The notes under the pieces were generated by a model. The model ran no database searches. It saw only the letters and a program-made list of their open reading frames with translations, and was not told where the DNA came from. Positions 23,795 through 34,400 of a stretch of DNA of 36,233 bases are shown here, piece after piece. The first letter of the stretch is position 1, and every line of letters begins with the position of its first letter. The position numbers and the translations under genes were made by a program. This stretch comes from Desulfobacteraceae bacterium (lineage in GTDB: Bacteria; Desulfobacterota; Desulfobacteria; Desulfobacterales; JAABSP01): the NCBI GenBank assembly GCA_011390345.1, contig JAABSP010000051.1:1-36233 (forward strand), written 5' to 3'.

Positions 23795-25093
23795 ATGCAG
23801 ATCGAGCGCCTTAAAAACCGGTTCCAGATGCTGATGGCTTTATGGCTCGTCCTTGCCCTGTTCTGCGGCTGTCCTGCAGAGCCGGTTTCCGGTCCCGCGC
23901 CCGAGCCTGTCACAGTCGGCGCCATCTATCCCTTTACAGGTTCCAGCGCCTCCTCAGGAGAGGACATCCGTGCCGGAATCGAACTGGGAATGGAACTGGT
24001 CAATAATATACATGATCTTCGGATGCCTCTTGCGTCTGAAGCGGGTATCCGCAATCGCAGAAAGATCCGATTGATCTTTCGGGATTCCCAATCGGATGAG
24101 ACAGCCGCGGCCCGGGCCGTGGAGGAACTTGTTGAAAAAGAAGGGGTCGTCGCCATTCTCGGCTGCTACAACAGCTCGGTGACAGCAAGCGCGAGCGAGC
24201 AGGCCGAGATGAAGAAGGTTCCTTTCATCAATGGACACTCCACCTCGCCGATCCTGATCCGGCGGGGGCTGCGCTGGTTCTTCCGCACCACGCCGGACGA
24301 CGAGATCTTTTCGGAAAACTTCTTCACCTTCTTTTCCGATATGCTCTGGAAGGAGGGGTTGAGCATTCCCCGACAGCTCGTTCTGGTGTATGAGAACCGG
24401 CTCTGGGGAACCAGCGTCTCCAATGCCGAGAGAAAGATCGCTATGAAGCTGGGCTATGAGATCATCGGAGACTTTCCCTATGCGGCCGGCAGCAGCTCCT
24501 TTGATGATGTTCTGGCCTCCCTGTCGCAACTCTCTCCTCCCTATGTGATCCTTCAGGCCTCCTATGACGAGGATGCCCTCTCCCTGATCCGGGGATATGC
24601 AAAGAAGAAGATCCGGCCCACCGCGATCCTCGGCATGAACGCCGGCTTCAACAGCCCCGAATTCATCCCGGAGCTGGGCCCCCTTGCCGAGGGCATCCTG
24701 AGCCGGGAGGTCTGGGCCCTGGACATTGCAGGTAAAAAACCGCTGGTAGGAGAGGTCAATGATCTTTTCAAAACCCGGTATGGCCGGGACATGACCGGAC
24801 ATTCGGCCAGAGCCTTAACCGCATTCATGACCCTAGCCCAAGCATTGAACCGCGCGGCCGGGCTCGACCCGGAGTCGATCCGCCAGGCTCTGATCGATAC
24901 GGATATCTCTGCAGATCAGGTGATCATGCCCTGGGATGGGGTCCGATTCGATCCGGAAACGGGCCAGAACATCCGGGGAAGGGGGATTGTTGTTCAGGTG
25001 CAGGATGGAAAATACCGAACCGTATGGCCCAAAGACTTGAAAGAGCGCCCTCTGATCTGGAACAGAGAAAAAACCGTGCCCCGAAAACCATGA
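23795..25093 (+). CDS. Lipoprotein ABC-type (Leu/Ile/Val family) substrate-binding protein
   Basis: The 432-residue protein has an N-terminal hydrophobic segment ending in a lipobox-like FCGC (Cys27), so it is probably a membrane-anchored lipoprotein. The mature part is a periplasmic-binding-protein type I fold: VTVGAIYPFTGSSASSGEDIRAGIELGMELVN, VEELVEKEGVVAILGCYNSSVTASAS, VPFINGHSTSP and VYENRLWGTSVSNAERKIA. There is no permease or ATPase nearby. It is 10 nt upstream of a hybrid histidine kinase, so a sensing role (ligand delivery to the kinase) is more likely than transport. Ligand unknown, perhaps an amino acid, amide or similar small solute. Confidence 0.88.
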   Translation: MQIERLKNRFQMLMALWLVLALFCGCPAEPVSGPAPEPVTVGAIYPFTGSSASSGEDIRAGIELGMELVNNIHDLRMPLASEAGIRNRRKIRLIFRDSQSDETAAARAVEELVEKEGVVAILGCYNSSVTASASEQAEMKKVPFINGHSTSPILIRRGLRWFFRTTPDDEIFSENFFTFFSDMLWKEGLSIPRQLVLVYENRLWGTSVSNAERKIAMKLGYEIIGDFPYAAGSSSFDDVLASLSQLSPPYVILQASYDEDALSLIRGYAKKKIRPTAILGMNAGFNSPEFIPELGPLAEGILSREVWALDIAGKKPLVGEVNDLFKTRYGRDMTGHSARALTAFMTLAQALNRAAGLDPESIRQALIDTDISADQVIMPWDGVRFDPETGQNIRGRGIVVQVQDGKYRTVWPKDLKERPLIWNREKTVPRKP

Positions 25094-25103
25094 GCACCGG
25101 AAA

Positions 25104-27746
25104 ATGAAGCAGCGTCTGAAGGATTTCAAAAGGGGAATCGCCGGCCGAATCGTCACCCATCTCTTTGCCTTTGGGATCATTCCGCTGGGGGTGGTGGGGC
25201 TGCTCTTTCTCTTCATCTTCTTCAAAAGCCAGAAACAGGACATCATTGCACTGCAGCAGGAGATCAGCCAGCGGATCGCGGCCAGCGTCTCCACCTATAT
25301 CAACCAGAGCGTCTCCCAGATTCAGATCTTTGCCGGCATGCTCGATCTCAAAGACAGTAACATCGGACATGTCCGCCACCTGTGCAATTCCCTGCTGGAC
25401 CGAGTCTCGGCCTACGAAAGCATTACGATTGCGGATGCGGCCGGAAACGAAAAGGTGAAGGTCTCCCGCTACTATACCTACCGGCCCTTTGAAATGGAGA
25501 ACATCGCGGATCAGAAGGGATTTCAGAGGGCCATCTGGAATCGGGAGCCCCATATCGGGGAGGTCGGAATCTCCGGATACAGCCGATTTCCCACCATGAA
25601 GATCACCGCACCGGTGAATGACTATCGGGAGCGGATCACCGGGGCCGTGATCATCGAGATCAGCATCTTGAGAATCTGGAATCTGATCTCTCGGCAGCGG
25701 ATCGGGGGAAACCGGTACGCCTATATCGTGGACCGGAAAGGAAAACTGATCGCGTATCAGGAGATCTCCTCTGTACTGGAGAAGAAGGATATGAGCGGCA
25801 TCCGCGGCGTCAGGGAATTTCTGTCGGGAAAAACCGGCGTCTATCAGTATCCGGGGATCAAGGGGAATCGGGTGATCGGTGCAGTGGAGGAGATCCGGCC
25901 CATCGGCTGGGGCGTGGTGGTGGAACTGCCGGTTCAGACCGCCTACCGAAACCTTCATCTTCTTTCGGGCCTCTTTCTGCTGGTGCTGATCGCAACCACC
26001 GGGGCCGCGGTCTTTCTGGGGCTGAAATTCAGCTATCAGAGCATTATCCGGCCCATCCGATACCTCCAGAAGGAGGCCGGCATCATCGAAGAGGGCGAAC
26101 TGACCCGCCGGATCGAACTTGACCGGGAGGATGAACTTGGCCAGCTTGCCCAGAGCTTCAATCAGATGGTTTTCAATCTTCAGCGGATCACCGTCTTTAG
26201 AAATGAACTGTTGGGGGAGATCGCAGAGCGGAAACGGACTGAGGCCGAACTTCGGGAAAGCGAGGAGCGGTACAGAACCATCTTTGAAAATGCCCCTATG
26301 GGCATCATGCGCTTTGACGGAACCGGAACGATCCTGGAGTGCAACGAACCTTTTGCCGAGATCATTGGCGCGCCGAGATCCCGGCTGATCAGCTTCAACA
26401 TGCTGGAGAACATGCCATCAGGGCCGGCGCGCCAGGCATTGTTCGACGCCATCGAAACCGGTGTAGGCCATTTTGAAGGGCCTTATATCAGCGTCTCCGG
26501 CGACAAAGATATTATCATCAAGGCAAACCACAAATGCATCCGGAAAGAGGGGGATCGCTCTGTGGAATGGATCAGCATCTTTGAAGATGTCTCGGAACGG
26601 CAGCGGCTGGAGCGCCAGTTCCGCCAGGCCCAGAAGATGGAGGCCGTGGGAACCCTTGCCGGCGGCATCGCGCACGATTTCAACAACCTGCTCATGGGGA
26701 TCATGGGGAATGCCTCCCTTATCCTGAACCGGATCGAGCCGGATGATCCCATTGCCAAGAAAGCCAGGATCATCGAGAACATGGTGGAACGGGGCAGCGC
26801 ACTGACCCGGCAACTGCTTGGTTTTGCCCGGGGCGGAAAATATGAGGTGACGGTCGAAGATATCAACGTGCTGATCAGAGAGCACAACGAGATCTTCGGC
26901 AGGACCCGCAAGGAGATCACCATTGTCGAGGATTTTGCAGAGAATCTCTGGCCGGCAGAGGTGGATCGGGGTCAGTTCGGCCAGGTGCTGATGAACCTCT
27001 ACATCAATGCATGGCAGGCCATGCCCGGCGGAGGAAATATCTTTGTGCGCACCCAAAACATCAATCTGGATCAAGGATATGTCCGCGCCTTTACGGTAAA
27101 GGCCGGAAGATATATAAAGATAACAGTGACCGATACCGGAGACGGCATCGATACCGAAAACCAGCAGAAGATCTTCGAGCCCTTCTTCACCACCAAGGGG
27201 ATCGGCATCGGAACCGGGCTGGGGCTGGCGTCGGTCTACGGCATAATGAAAAACCATGACGGATTTATCAATGTCTACAGCCAAAAAGGTTGCGGGACCA
27301 CCTTCACCCTCTATTTTCCCGCATCGGAAAGGAACATCATGAGCGAAAACCTGCAGATTTCCGGAGAGATCCGCACCGGAACCGGAACCATTCTTCTTGT
27401 GGATGACGAGGATATGATCGCAGAGGTGGGTGCGGAGATGCTCCAGGCCCTGGGATACGAGGTCTTGATCGCGTTCAACGGCAAAGAGGCTCTTCAACTC
27501 TTTGATGAACATCAGAAAAAGATCGATCTGGTGATTCTGGATATGATCATGCCGGACATGAGCGGCGGAGAGGTCTTTGACCAGTTGAAGAAAAAGGATG
27601 AAATGGTCAAGGTGATTCTCTCCAGCGGCTACAGCGTCAACGGACAGGCCCAGGAGATTCTGGAACGGGGCTGCAATGGCTTTATCCAGAAACCCTTCAC
27701 CCTGGAGGACCTTTCCAAAAAGGTGGGGGAGATTCTCGCGTCCTGA
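25104..27746 (+). CDS. Hybrid sensor histidine kinase (dCACHE-HAMP-PAS-HisKA-HATPase-REC)
   Basis: The 880-residue protein has, in order: TM1 (about 22-42), a periplasmic double-cache sensor (about 45-285, with [16 protein letters not shown] and WGVVVELPV), TM2 (about 290-310), HAMP (about 312-365), PAS (about 376-490), HisKA with phospho-His524 in [11 protein letters not shown], an HATPase domain with the DTGDGID and [12 protein letters not shown] boxes, and a C-terminal receiver with Asp813 in [10 protein letters not shown]. It is 10 nt downstream of the binding-protein gene, suggesting coupled expression and a two-part sensor. No output DNA-binding protein is adjacent. Regulated targets are unknown. 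Confidence 0.93.
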   Translation: MKQRLKDFKRGIAGRIVTHLFAFGIIPLGVVGLLFLFIFFKSQKQDIIALQQEISQRIAASVSTYINQSVSQIQIFAGMLDLKDSNIGHVRHLCNSLLDRVSAYESITIADAAGNEKVKVSRYYTYRPFEMENIADQKGFQRAIWNREPHIGEVGISGYSRFPTMKITAPVNDYRERITGAVIIEISILRIWNLISRQRIGGNRYAYIVDRKGKLIAYQEISSVLEKKDMSGIRGVREFLSGKTGVYQYPGIKGNRVIGAVEEIRPIGWGVVVELPVQTAYRNLHLLSGLFLLVLIATTGAAVFLGLKFSYQSIIRPIRYLQKEAGIIEEGELTRRIELDREDELGQLAQSFNQMVFNLQRITVFRNELLGEIAERKRTEAELRESEERYRTIFENAPMGIMRFDGTGTILECNEPFAEIIGAPRSRLISFNMLENMPSGPARQALFDAIETGVGHFEGPYISVSGDKDIIIKANHKCIRKEGDRSVEWISIFEDVSERQRLERQFRQAQKMEAVGTLAGGIAHDFNNLLMGIMGNASLILNRIEPDDPIAKKARIIENMVERGSALTRQLLGFARGGKYEVTVEDINVLIREHNEIFGRTRKEITIVEDFAENLWPAEVDRGQFGQVLMNLYINAWQAMPGGGNIFVRTQNINLDQGYVRAFTVKAGRYIKITVTDTGDGIDTENQQKIFEPFFTTKGIGIGTGLGLASVYGIMKNHDGFINVYSQKGCGTTFTLYFPASERNIMSENLQISGEIRTGTGTILLVDDEDMIAEVGAEMLQALGYEVLIAFNGKEALQLFDEHQKKIDLVILDMIMPDMSGGEVFDQLKKKDEMVKVILSSGYSVNGQAQEILERGCNGFIQKPFTLEDLSKKVGEILAS

Positions 27747-28056
27747 CCCCTGACTTCCGGATCATTTTTTGATCTGATCTTTCCAAAACGTACAGATACC
27801 GGAGCGCTGTTTCCGCCTCCTCCTTGTGGAGAGCGTCAAAGATGCTTGAACATCCACTAAAAACTTGAAAAATACGGACATGTCTTGTATTGTTCGCGTG
27901 GTGTTGAAAAAACAGGCTGAGGTCTGATGTCTTTTTTTCTCTGATAAAAACTCTATTGTCAGAAATAACAACCCGACAAGGTTGCGGTTTGACTGTAATG
28001 TCATGTGTGGTTTCCATTTGCCTCATGACACATTGCGCTTCGATCGGGGATAACCC
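27747..28056. other. AT-rich regulatory gap upstream of the defence-like operon
   Basis: No supportable gene lies here; an 80-residue minus-strand frame (27762-28004) looks spurious. The stretch is AT-richer than either flank. It holds the promoter at 27865-27893. It also contains TCTGA/TCAGA (27940-27963) and the inverted repeat TGTCATG (27999-28005) / CATGACA (28024-28030), which ends 26 nt before the first start codon. These may be operators or leader hairpins. Confidence 0.6.
27865..27893 (+). promoter_or_regulatory. Candidate sigma-70 promoter with palindrome in the spacer
   Basis: TTGAAA (27865-27870), a 17-nt spacer, and TATTGT (27888-27893). The spacer carries the perfect 8-bp palindrome GACATGTC (27877-27884), flanked by AATAC (27871-27875) and GTATT (27887-27891). 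This arrangement fits a repressor site overlapping the promoter of the downstream operon. The first gene starts about 160 nt further on. Confidence 0.55.
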
Positions 28057-28464
28057 ATGTCCAGTTTGTTCCCTGAAGGCCTGACAGACAAAGAATTTTC
28101 CCTGCTGACCACCTGCTCCAAAGAGGCGGATAGCCTTACGCCCCAGGCGCTTCTGGCGCAGGCCTCCGGCCATCTCGACAAGGTCCGTCACGCCCATGCG
28201 CGGAATGCCTTTGTCAACCGCCGTCTCGCCGAGGCGATGGTGGATGTTTTCAAGACCGTCGTCGCCCAATGGGACGGCCTCCCCGACCCCGCCAAGCCCT
28301 GGCTCAGGGGAATGATCCGGTATTTCGCCCTCTCCACGGACCTGGAAAGCGACCTGACCTCCCCCATCGGGTTCGACGACGATGTGGCCATCATGAACGC
28401 CTGTCTGCGGCTGGCGGGTCTGGACGATCTGTGCCTCGATCCCGAGGATTTCGATGACGTATAG
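28057..28464 (+). CDS. DUF1232/YkvA-like small protein, first gene of the defence-like operon
   Basis: The 135-residue acidic soluble protein has a C-terminal half with IRYFALSTDLESDL and TSPIGFDDDVAIMNACLRL, resembling the YF...D...D...GF.DD...N core of DUF1232/YkvA proteins, although the usual membrane character is missing. The N-terminal half is helical (LTPQALLAQASGHLDKVRHAHARNAFVNRRLAEAM). It overlaps the helicase gene by 11 nt (ATGACGTATAG), implying translational coupling. A DUF1232-like partner of a SNF2/methylase pair is the inferred role; its function is unknown. Assignment to the family is by pattern only. Confidence 0.6.
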   Translation: MSSLFPEGLTDKEFSLLTTCSKEADSLTPQALLAQASGHLDKVRHAHARNAFVNRRLAEAMVDVFKTVVAQWDGLPDPAKPWLRGMIRYFALSTDLESDLTSPIGFDDDVAIMNACLRLAGLDDLCLDPEDFDDV

Positions 28465-31400
28465 ATGCGACGCCCCGCCGACGCCCGGGGTCCGGGTCCT
28501 GTGCCGGGACGCCGAGTGGATGATCACCCGGGTGGACGCCTTCGAGGAGGCCCGGGATTTTGCGGTCCATTGCGTGGGCGTGGACGATCTGGTCCGGGGG
28601 CATCCCGCGGTGTTTTTGACGCCGCTGGACCACATCGATCCGGTCGATCCGGCCAAGACCCGCCTTATCAAGGACGAATCCAACGGATACAAGCTCTCCA
28701 AGCTCTTTCTCGAGGCTCAGTTGCGGCAGGTCCCGGCCACGGGGACCGAACCGGATTTCGACGGCATGGGGGTCTTCCGGCGGATGCGGTTCCAGGAGGA
28801 GACGGTGCGGCGGGCCCTGACCCAGTTGCGGCCCCGGCTGCTGCTGGCCGACGCCGTGGGGCTGGGCAAGACCATCCAGGTGGGGATGATCCTTACCGAG
28901 TTGATGCGGCGGGAGCGGGCCGACCGGATTCTGGTGCTGGCCAAAAAATCGATGCTGACCCAGTTCCAGGCGGAACTCTGGAACCGCTTCAACATCCCGC
29001 TGGTGCGCCTCGACTCGGCCGGCATCGCCCGGGTGAGGCTCCGCATCCCCGGCAACAAAAACCCCTTCGAGGTCTATCACCGGGTCATCGTCAGCATCGA
29101 CACCCTGAAGAACGTGGCCCGGTACGAGCATTTCCTGAAAGACACCCGCTGGGACTTGGTGGTCATCGACGAGGCCCACAACGTGGCCGGCGCGTCCATC
29201 CCCGAACGCCACCTGAGTTACCGCCTGGCCCGGCTCCTGTCCCGGCGGACGGACAGCATGCTCCTGACCACGGCCACGCCCCACAACGGAAAGAAAGAGA
29301 CCTTCGGCCGGCTGATCTCGCTCCTCGACCCGTCGGCCATCCCCGATCCCCGGTTCCGGGAATACTGCGCGGACGACATCAAGGATTTTTTCCTCATGCG
29401 CTTCAAGGAGGACATCCGCGACGACGCCTCCGGCATGCTGGCCGACCGGCGGGTGATCCCGCCGGCCCGAACCACGGCCGACGCCACGCCGGCCGAAGAG
29501 AGGGTGTACGGCGTGCTGGCCCATATGCGCGAGGCCCTGAAAGACGAAGACCTGGAAGCCCGGACCGAGGGGAAGAAACACCGGCACACGGCGTTGCTCC
29601 AGTATGGGTTTTACAAGCTGTTTTTGTCCAGCCCCGACGCCTGTTCCGGCGCGGTGCGCGCTCGGCTGGAGAAACTGGATCGGGAACCCGCCAGCGGGAT
29701 CGAACGGGACCTGCTGGGCCGATTGGCGGCCGCGCTGAAAAAGTTGACCCTCCCGGATTCGGCCCGGTATCGGATCTTCAAGGACCAGTTGCACGAGATG
29801 GGGTGGGACGGCGGTTCGGACAGCTCACGGGTGCTGGTCTTCACCGAATACCGGCGGACCCAGGACGCGCTGGCCAGGGCGTTGGCCAAAGATTTCAAGA
29901 TCCGCCACAGCGACAAGTTCGAAGACCAGGCCCGGCAGGCCATCGCCGTGCTCCACGGATCGACGCCGGACATCCATTTGATGGGGACTGTGGAGGCCTT
30001 TGCCACGGGATCGTCGCCCCTGCGGATCATGATCGCCACCGACGTGGCCTCCGAGGGCATCAACCTCCACCACGAATGCCGCCACATCATCCATTACGAC
30101 CTGCCCTGGTCCATCATCACCCTGATCCAAAGGAACGGGCGCATCGACCGGCTCGGGCAGGAGAAAAACCCCATCCTCCGGTATCTCCTGGTCAACACGG
30201 AACAGGGGCTGCTCAAAGGCGACGGCGTCATCTTCAACCGGCTCATCGAAAAGGTGGAGGAGATCAACCGGCTCCGAAAATCCGGGGAGAGCGTCCTGCA
30301 ACTCTATGATCCGGAGGCGGAAGCGGCCTACGTCGCCCGCTGGGGCATCCTCGGGGGCGACGCGGATGTCCTGGAAAAACCCTGGACCGGGGAAACCGAT
30401 CCCAACGGAATGGAGGCCGGCGACCTGGAGACACTCTTGTCGGACGCCGCCCAGACCGGACACGACGATTTCATGGCCTTTTTGATGGGCGAAGCGGAAG
30501 GCGGCCCGGACCCCGCGGAACCGCCCCCGGAAGCGGAGATCGAGGATGCCGGCCGCCTTCGCCTGTTTTCGGACCGCGCGTTTCTCCAGGTCGGATACCA
30601 ATTCCTGCGGGAGCGAAACCCGGATTACCTGCCCCTGGAAGAGACCGAGGGAATGGCCATTCTCACCGCCCCCGAGGATCTGCAGCGGCGATTGGGCAAA
30701 TCCGGGTCGGGCCACGGCGTGGTCTTCGGGGCCACGGCCATCCCCATGGAATCCTGGCCCAAACACGATCAGTTCCGCCTGACGGAGGACCCGGAGCGGG
30801 TGGAGATGGCCATCAAGGCCGCGCGGCACCATTCGGGCTACTGGTCCGGCGAGCTGCTCTGCAACGAGCAGCACCCCATCCTCAAATGGCTGACGGAGCG
30901 GCTGCTGATGACGGTGGACCGGGGCCAGGCCCCCATCATCGTTTCGCCCCACTTGCAGGCCGGGGAACTCTGCTTCTGCTTTATCGGGCAGGTCAGTTCC
31001 AAAAGCGGCGCGCCCCTCATCGTGGCGGAACACGCCCTCTCCTTTTTCAAGGACGGCGACGGGGAGCCCCGGACCCGGCCCCTCAAGCCGGTGATGGACG
31101 CCGTCCGGTTCGATTCGTTGACCAACACCGGAGCCGAGCCCAACATCCTGGCGGCCGAGCCCCTGCTCCACGCGGCCGTCCGGGCGAGCCTCGACTATAT
31201 GGACGGGCTCAAGACCGCCCGGGAAAAAGAGTTGATCCCGCTGCTCCGCAAGGAAGAGCGGCGGCTGAAAAAGTGGAAGGACCGGCGGGAGGAGATCCTC
31301 CGGAAGCGGATGGCGGAGCTGGGCGAAAACTCGCCCCAAGCCAAGCGGATTAAAACAGAACTGGAAGAAATCGCGGATTATCTGCGGGACCGGCAAAAAC

Positions 31401-31477
31401 ACTGGCGGGATGCCCATTTCCAGGCGGCTAACTATCCGGCCACGCGGCTGATCCTCGTTATCCAGGGGGAGGCGTAG
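28454..31477 (+). CDS. drmD: SNF2/HepA-family helicase, likely DISARM DrmD
   Basis: The 1007-residue protein has a DEXH helicase core. Walker A is DAVGLGKT (Lys139), the DEAH box is VVIDEAHN (239-242), TATPHNG is motif III, and LVFTEYRRTQDA leads into the C-lobe. IATDVASEGINLHHE and LIQRNGRIDRLGQ (about 556-567) are motifs V and VI. The unusual DAVGLGKT replaces the common DEVGLGKT. A long C-terminal part ends in a charged coiled-coil (about 900-980, KELIPLLRKEERRLKKWKDRREE). It fits the SNF2-like DrmD of class 1 DISARM, which is followed by the methylase drmMI, as here. A HepA-like standalone helicase is the alternative. The start ATG overlaps the upstream stop; the methylase begins 1 nt after it ends. 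Confidence 0.75.
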   Translation: MTYRCDAPPTPGVRVLCRDAEWMITRVDAFEEARDFAVHCVGVDDLVRGHPAVFLTPLDHIDPVDPAKTRLIKDESNGYKLSKLFLEAQLRQVPATGTEPDFDGMGVFRRMRFQEETVRRALTQLRPRLLLADAVGLGKTIQVGMILTELMRRERADRILVLAKKSMLTQFQAELWNRFNIPLVRLDSAGIARVRLRIPGNKNPFEVYHRVIVSIDTLKNVARYEHFLKDTRWDLVVIDEAHNVAGASIPERHLSYRLARLLSRRTDSMLLTTATPHNGKKETFGRLISLLDPSAIPDPRFREYCADDIKDFFLMRFKEDIRDDASGMLADRRVIPPARTTADATPAEERVYGVLAHMREALKDEDLEARTEGKKHRHTALLQYGFYKLFLSSPDACSGAVRARLEKLDREPASGIERDLLGRLAAALKKLTLPDSARYRIFKDQLHEMGWDGGSDSSRVLVFTEYRRTQDALARALAKDFKIRHSDKFEDQARQAIAVLHGSTPDIHLMGTVEAFATGSSPLRIMIATDVASEGINLHHECRHIIHYDLPWSIITLIQRNGRIDRLGQEKNPILRYLLVNTEQGLLKGDGVIFNRLIEKVEEINRLRKSGESVLQLYDPEAEAAYVARWGILGGDADVLEKPWTGETDPNGMEAGDLETLLSDAAQTGHDDFMAFLMGEAEGGPDPAEPPPEAEIEDAGRLRLFSDRAFLQVGYQFLRERNPDYLPLEETEGMAILTAPEDLQRRLGKSGSGHGVVFGATAIPMESWPKHDQFRLTEDPERVEMAIKAARHHSGYWSGELLCNEQHPILKWLTERLLMTVDRGQAPIIVSPHLQAGELCFCFIGQVSSKSGAPLIVAEHALSFFKDGDGEPRTRPLKPVMDAVRFDSLTNTGAEPNILAAEPLLHAAVRASLDYMDGLKTAREKELIPLLRKEERRLKKWKDRREEILRKRMAELGENSPQAKRIKTELEEIADYLRDRQKHWRDAHFQAANYPATRLILVIQGEA

Positions 31478-31478
31478 G

Positions 31479-34400
31479 ATGTCCCTGGACCCCAGCATCG
31501 AAAACGTCGGCGAATACTACAGCTCCCACTATCTGGCAACGACCTTTTCAAACGATGTGAAAGAGCTGATCACCGGCTGGCGCCGGCAGGGGGCCGACGC
31601 GGTTCCCCGTCGCGTTCAGCAGCTTTCCCGGCGCTATTTCGGGGCCAAGGCCCAGGCCCTGGAAGAGGACGCGCCGGCCGACCGGTGGCGGGCCGGGGAC
31701 GACCTGTCCGCGTGGCACAGCCACCTGCTGGAGCACCTGGGGTACACGGAGCGGAACCCGGTGGACATCCCGGTGGAGGGCGCGAAGACATATGTGCCCG
31801 CCGCGGCCCGGATCCACCGGTACAGCCGGCCGTGGCTGCTGATCTGCGAAACGGTCTTCTGTCTGCCCGACGCCAGCCTGAAGGACGGCATGGCCGCGGA
31901 AGATCCCCTGGAGATGGAACCCTTGCCGGACCAGTTGGCGGACCGGGAACACCCCCTTTGCGAGGGCGCGTGGGGACGGCTGATCCAGCGGCTCTTCATC
32001 GAGGAGGACGCGCCCCGCTGGGTGATGTTTCTGGCCGGCAGCCAGGTCCTGCTCCTGGACAAGCACACCTTTGCCCAGGGCCGCTGGCTCGCCTTCGACC
32101 TGGACGACGCCTACGGCCGCGGCGACCGGACCGCGTTCGACCATGCGGCCGCTTTTTTGAGCGCCGAAACCCTCTGCCCGGACGGCGAATCCGGCGACGC
32201 CATCCACGACCGGCTCGAAAAGCAGAGCCACCGGTTCGCCCACGGGGTGACGGAAAACCTGCAAGCGGCGGTGCGGGAGGCCATTCATGCGCTGGCCCGG
32301 GAATGGGTCGAAGACCGGCGGCGGCGGAACCGGTCCTTCACCCGCCGGATGGAAAACGAGCTGCTGCCCGACGGGTCCGACGGGATCACGGCGGAACACC
32401 TCAAGCACGAGGCCCTGATCTTCGTTTACCGGCTCCTGTTCTGTTTCTACGCGGAGGCCCGGGGCGGGGAACTGGGCATCCTGCCCATCACCGACGACCT
32501 GTACCGGCTGGGCTACAGCCTGGAATCCCTCCGGGACCTGGAGCAGGTCCCGCTCACGGCCGTCACCGAAGCGGGGAACTATTTCCATCGCCACCTGACC
32601 CTTCTTTTCGACGCCATCCACCAGGGGGTCAACCTCGACAACCGGAAGCCGGCGCCGCCGCCCAATCCGGTGGTCCAGAGAATGCTGTTTCCCGACCGGG
32701 ACCCGGAACCGGCCGTCCAGATGACGATGTTCGATGCGGAGGCCGCCGCGGTCGCGGAGCGCATCCGCAAGGCGTTCACCATCCGGCCCCTGACGGCCAC
32801 CCTTTTCGAGCCGTCCGCCACCCCGCTGCTCAACAACGCCCGGTTGACGAACCGGTGCCTCCAGGCGGTGATCCGCCACCTCTCCCTGAGCCGGGATGAA
32901 TCCAGAAAGTCCATCGGACGGGTCAACTACGCGGAACTGGGCATCCACCAGCTCGGGGCGGTTTATGAGGGGCTGTTGTCCTACAAGGGCATGTTCGCCG
33001 TAGAAGACCTGATCCAGGTGAAAGCGCCCCGGGGGACCTTTGGGGACAAGAACACGCCCACCTGGTTCGTGCCGGCGTACCGGATCGATGCATTCCGGGA
33101 TGGAAAGAACCGGAACATCGTCGAGCGGCTGGAAGACGGAAAGCCGCGGATCTACAAGAAGGGCGAGTTCATCCTCCACCTGTCCGGCATCGACCGGGAG
33201 CAGAGCGCCTCCTATTATACGCCCCTGCCGCTGACCCAGTGTACGGTGGCGGAATCGCTGCGGGAACTGCTGAAGGATGTCGGGCCGGCGGACGCCGACC
33301 GGATTCTGGAAATGAAGATCTGCGAGCTGGCCATGGGCAGCGGCGCCTTTTTGAACGAGGCGGCTGAACAACTGGCCCGGCGATACCTGGAACTGAAACA
33401 GAAGGGGACCGGCGAGACCATCGAGCCGGGTCGATTTTTGGATGAACTGCGGCGGGTCAAGCACTACATCATCACCCGGAACATCTACGGGGTGGACCTG
33501 GAGCCCAACGCGGTGGAGCTGGGGGCCTTGTCGCTGTGGCTGGGCAGCATCCATAAGCTGGGGGCGGACGCGGGCGACTATGGCGAGCCGGACCGGCGGC
33601 GGGCCGGGGCCACGCCCTGGTTCGGGCTGCGGCTCCGGTGCGGCAACAGCCTCATCGGGGCGCGGCGGGCGGTGTGGAAGAAGGATCATCTGCTCAAGGG
33701 CCGGCATTGCGGCGCAAAGGGCAAGACGCCGCGGCAGCTCAAGCCGGGCGAGGCCCGGGAAAAGGACGAGATCTACCATTTTCTGGTCTTTGACGAGGAG
33801 ATGGCCCCGGCGGCCGGGGACCGGCTCATGCGCCGGTTCCATCCGGATGCGTGCGAGGCGGCCAGGGGATGGCGCGCGGCCCAGGTCAGGAAGATATGGG
33901 ATGGGGAGGCGGTGGCCGAAGCCTTGGAGATCTGCGACCGGATCGATTGGCATTGGGCGCAATATTCGTCGGAGCGGGTCCGGGCCCTGGAAAAGACGGC
34001 CTGCACGGCGACGGTCTGGCCGGTGGCGGCGGAGAGCGCCGAAGCGGTGAAGGCGGGGCCGACGTTGGAACGGCAGGAGGCGATCAAGGCGCGGCTGGAG
34101 TCGGCCAGCGGGAGTTTCCAGCGGCTGAAGCTGGTCATGGATGTCTGGTGCGCGTTGTGGTTCTGGCCTCTGGAGGAGATGGAGTGTCTGCCCGACCGGA
34201 AGGCGTTTTTGACGGCGGCAGGGTTGTTGTTGGGGACGGAGCCGCCGGCGGCGGAGATGCAGGGCTGGATTTCGGCGAATCTGGGGTTTGAGATCGGCGG
34301 GGTGATCCAGGCGGCGGGCGGGGAGGTGCCGGACGCGGAGGTGATTGGCAATCTGGTGCCGTGGATGTCCGTGAGCCGGGAGATTGCGGAGGAGCAGCGG

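Noticed and set aside
27762-28004. An 80-codon minus-strand ORF in the gap before the defence-like operon
   Set aside because: It lacks a ribosome-binding site and motifs, and overlaps the promoter-like elements on the + strand.
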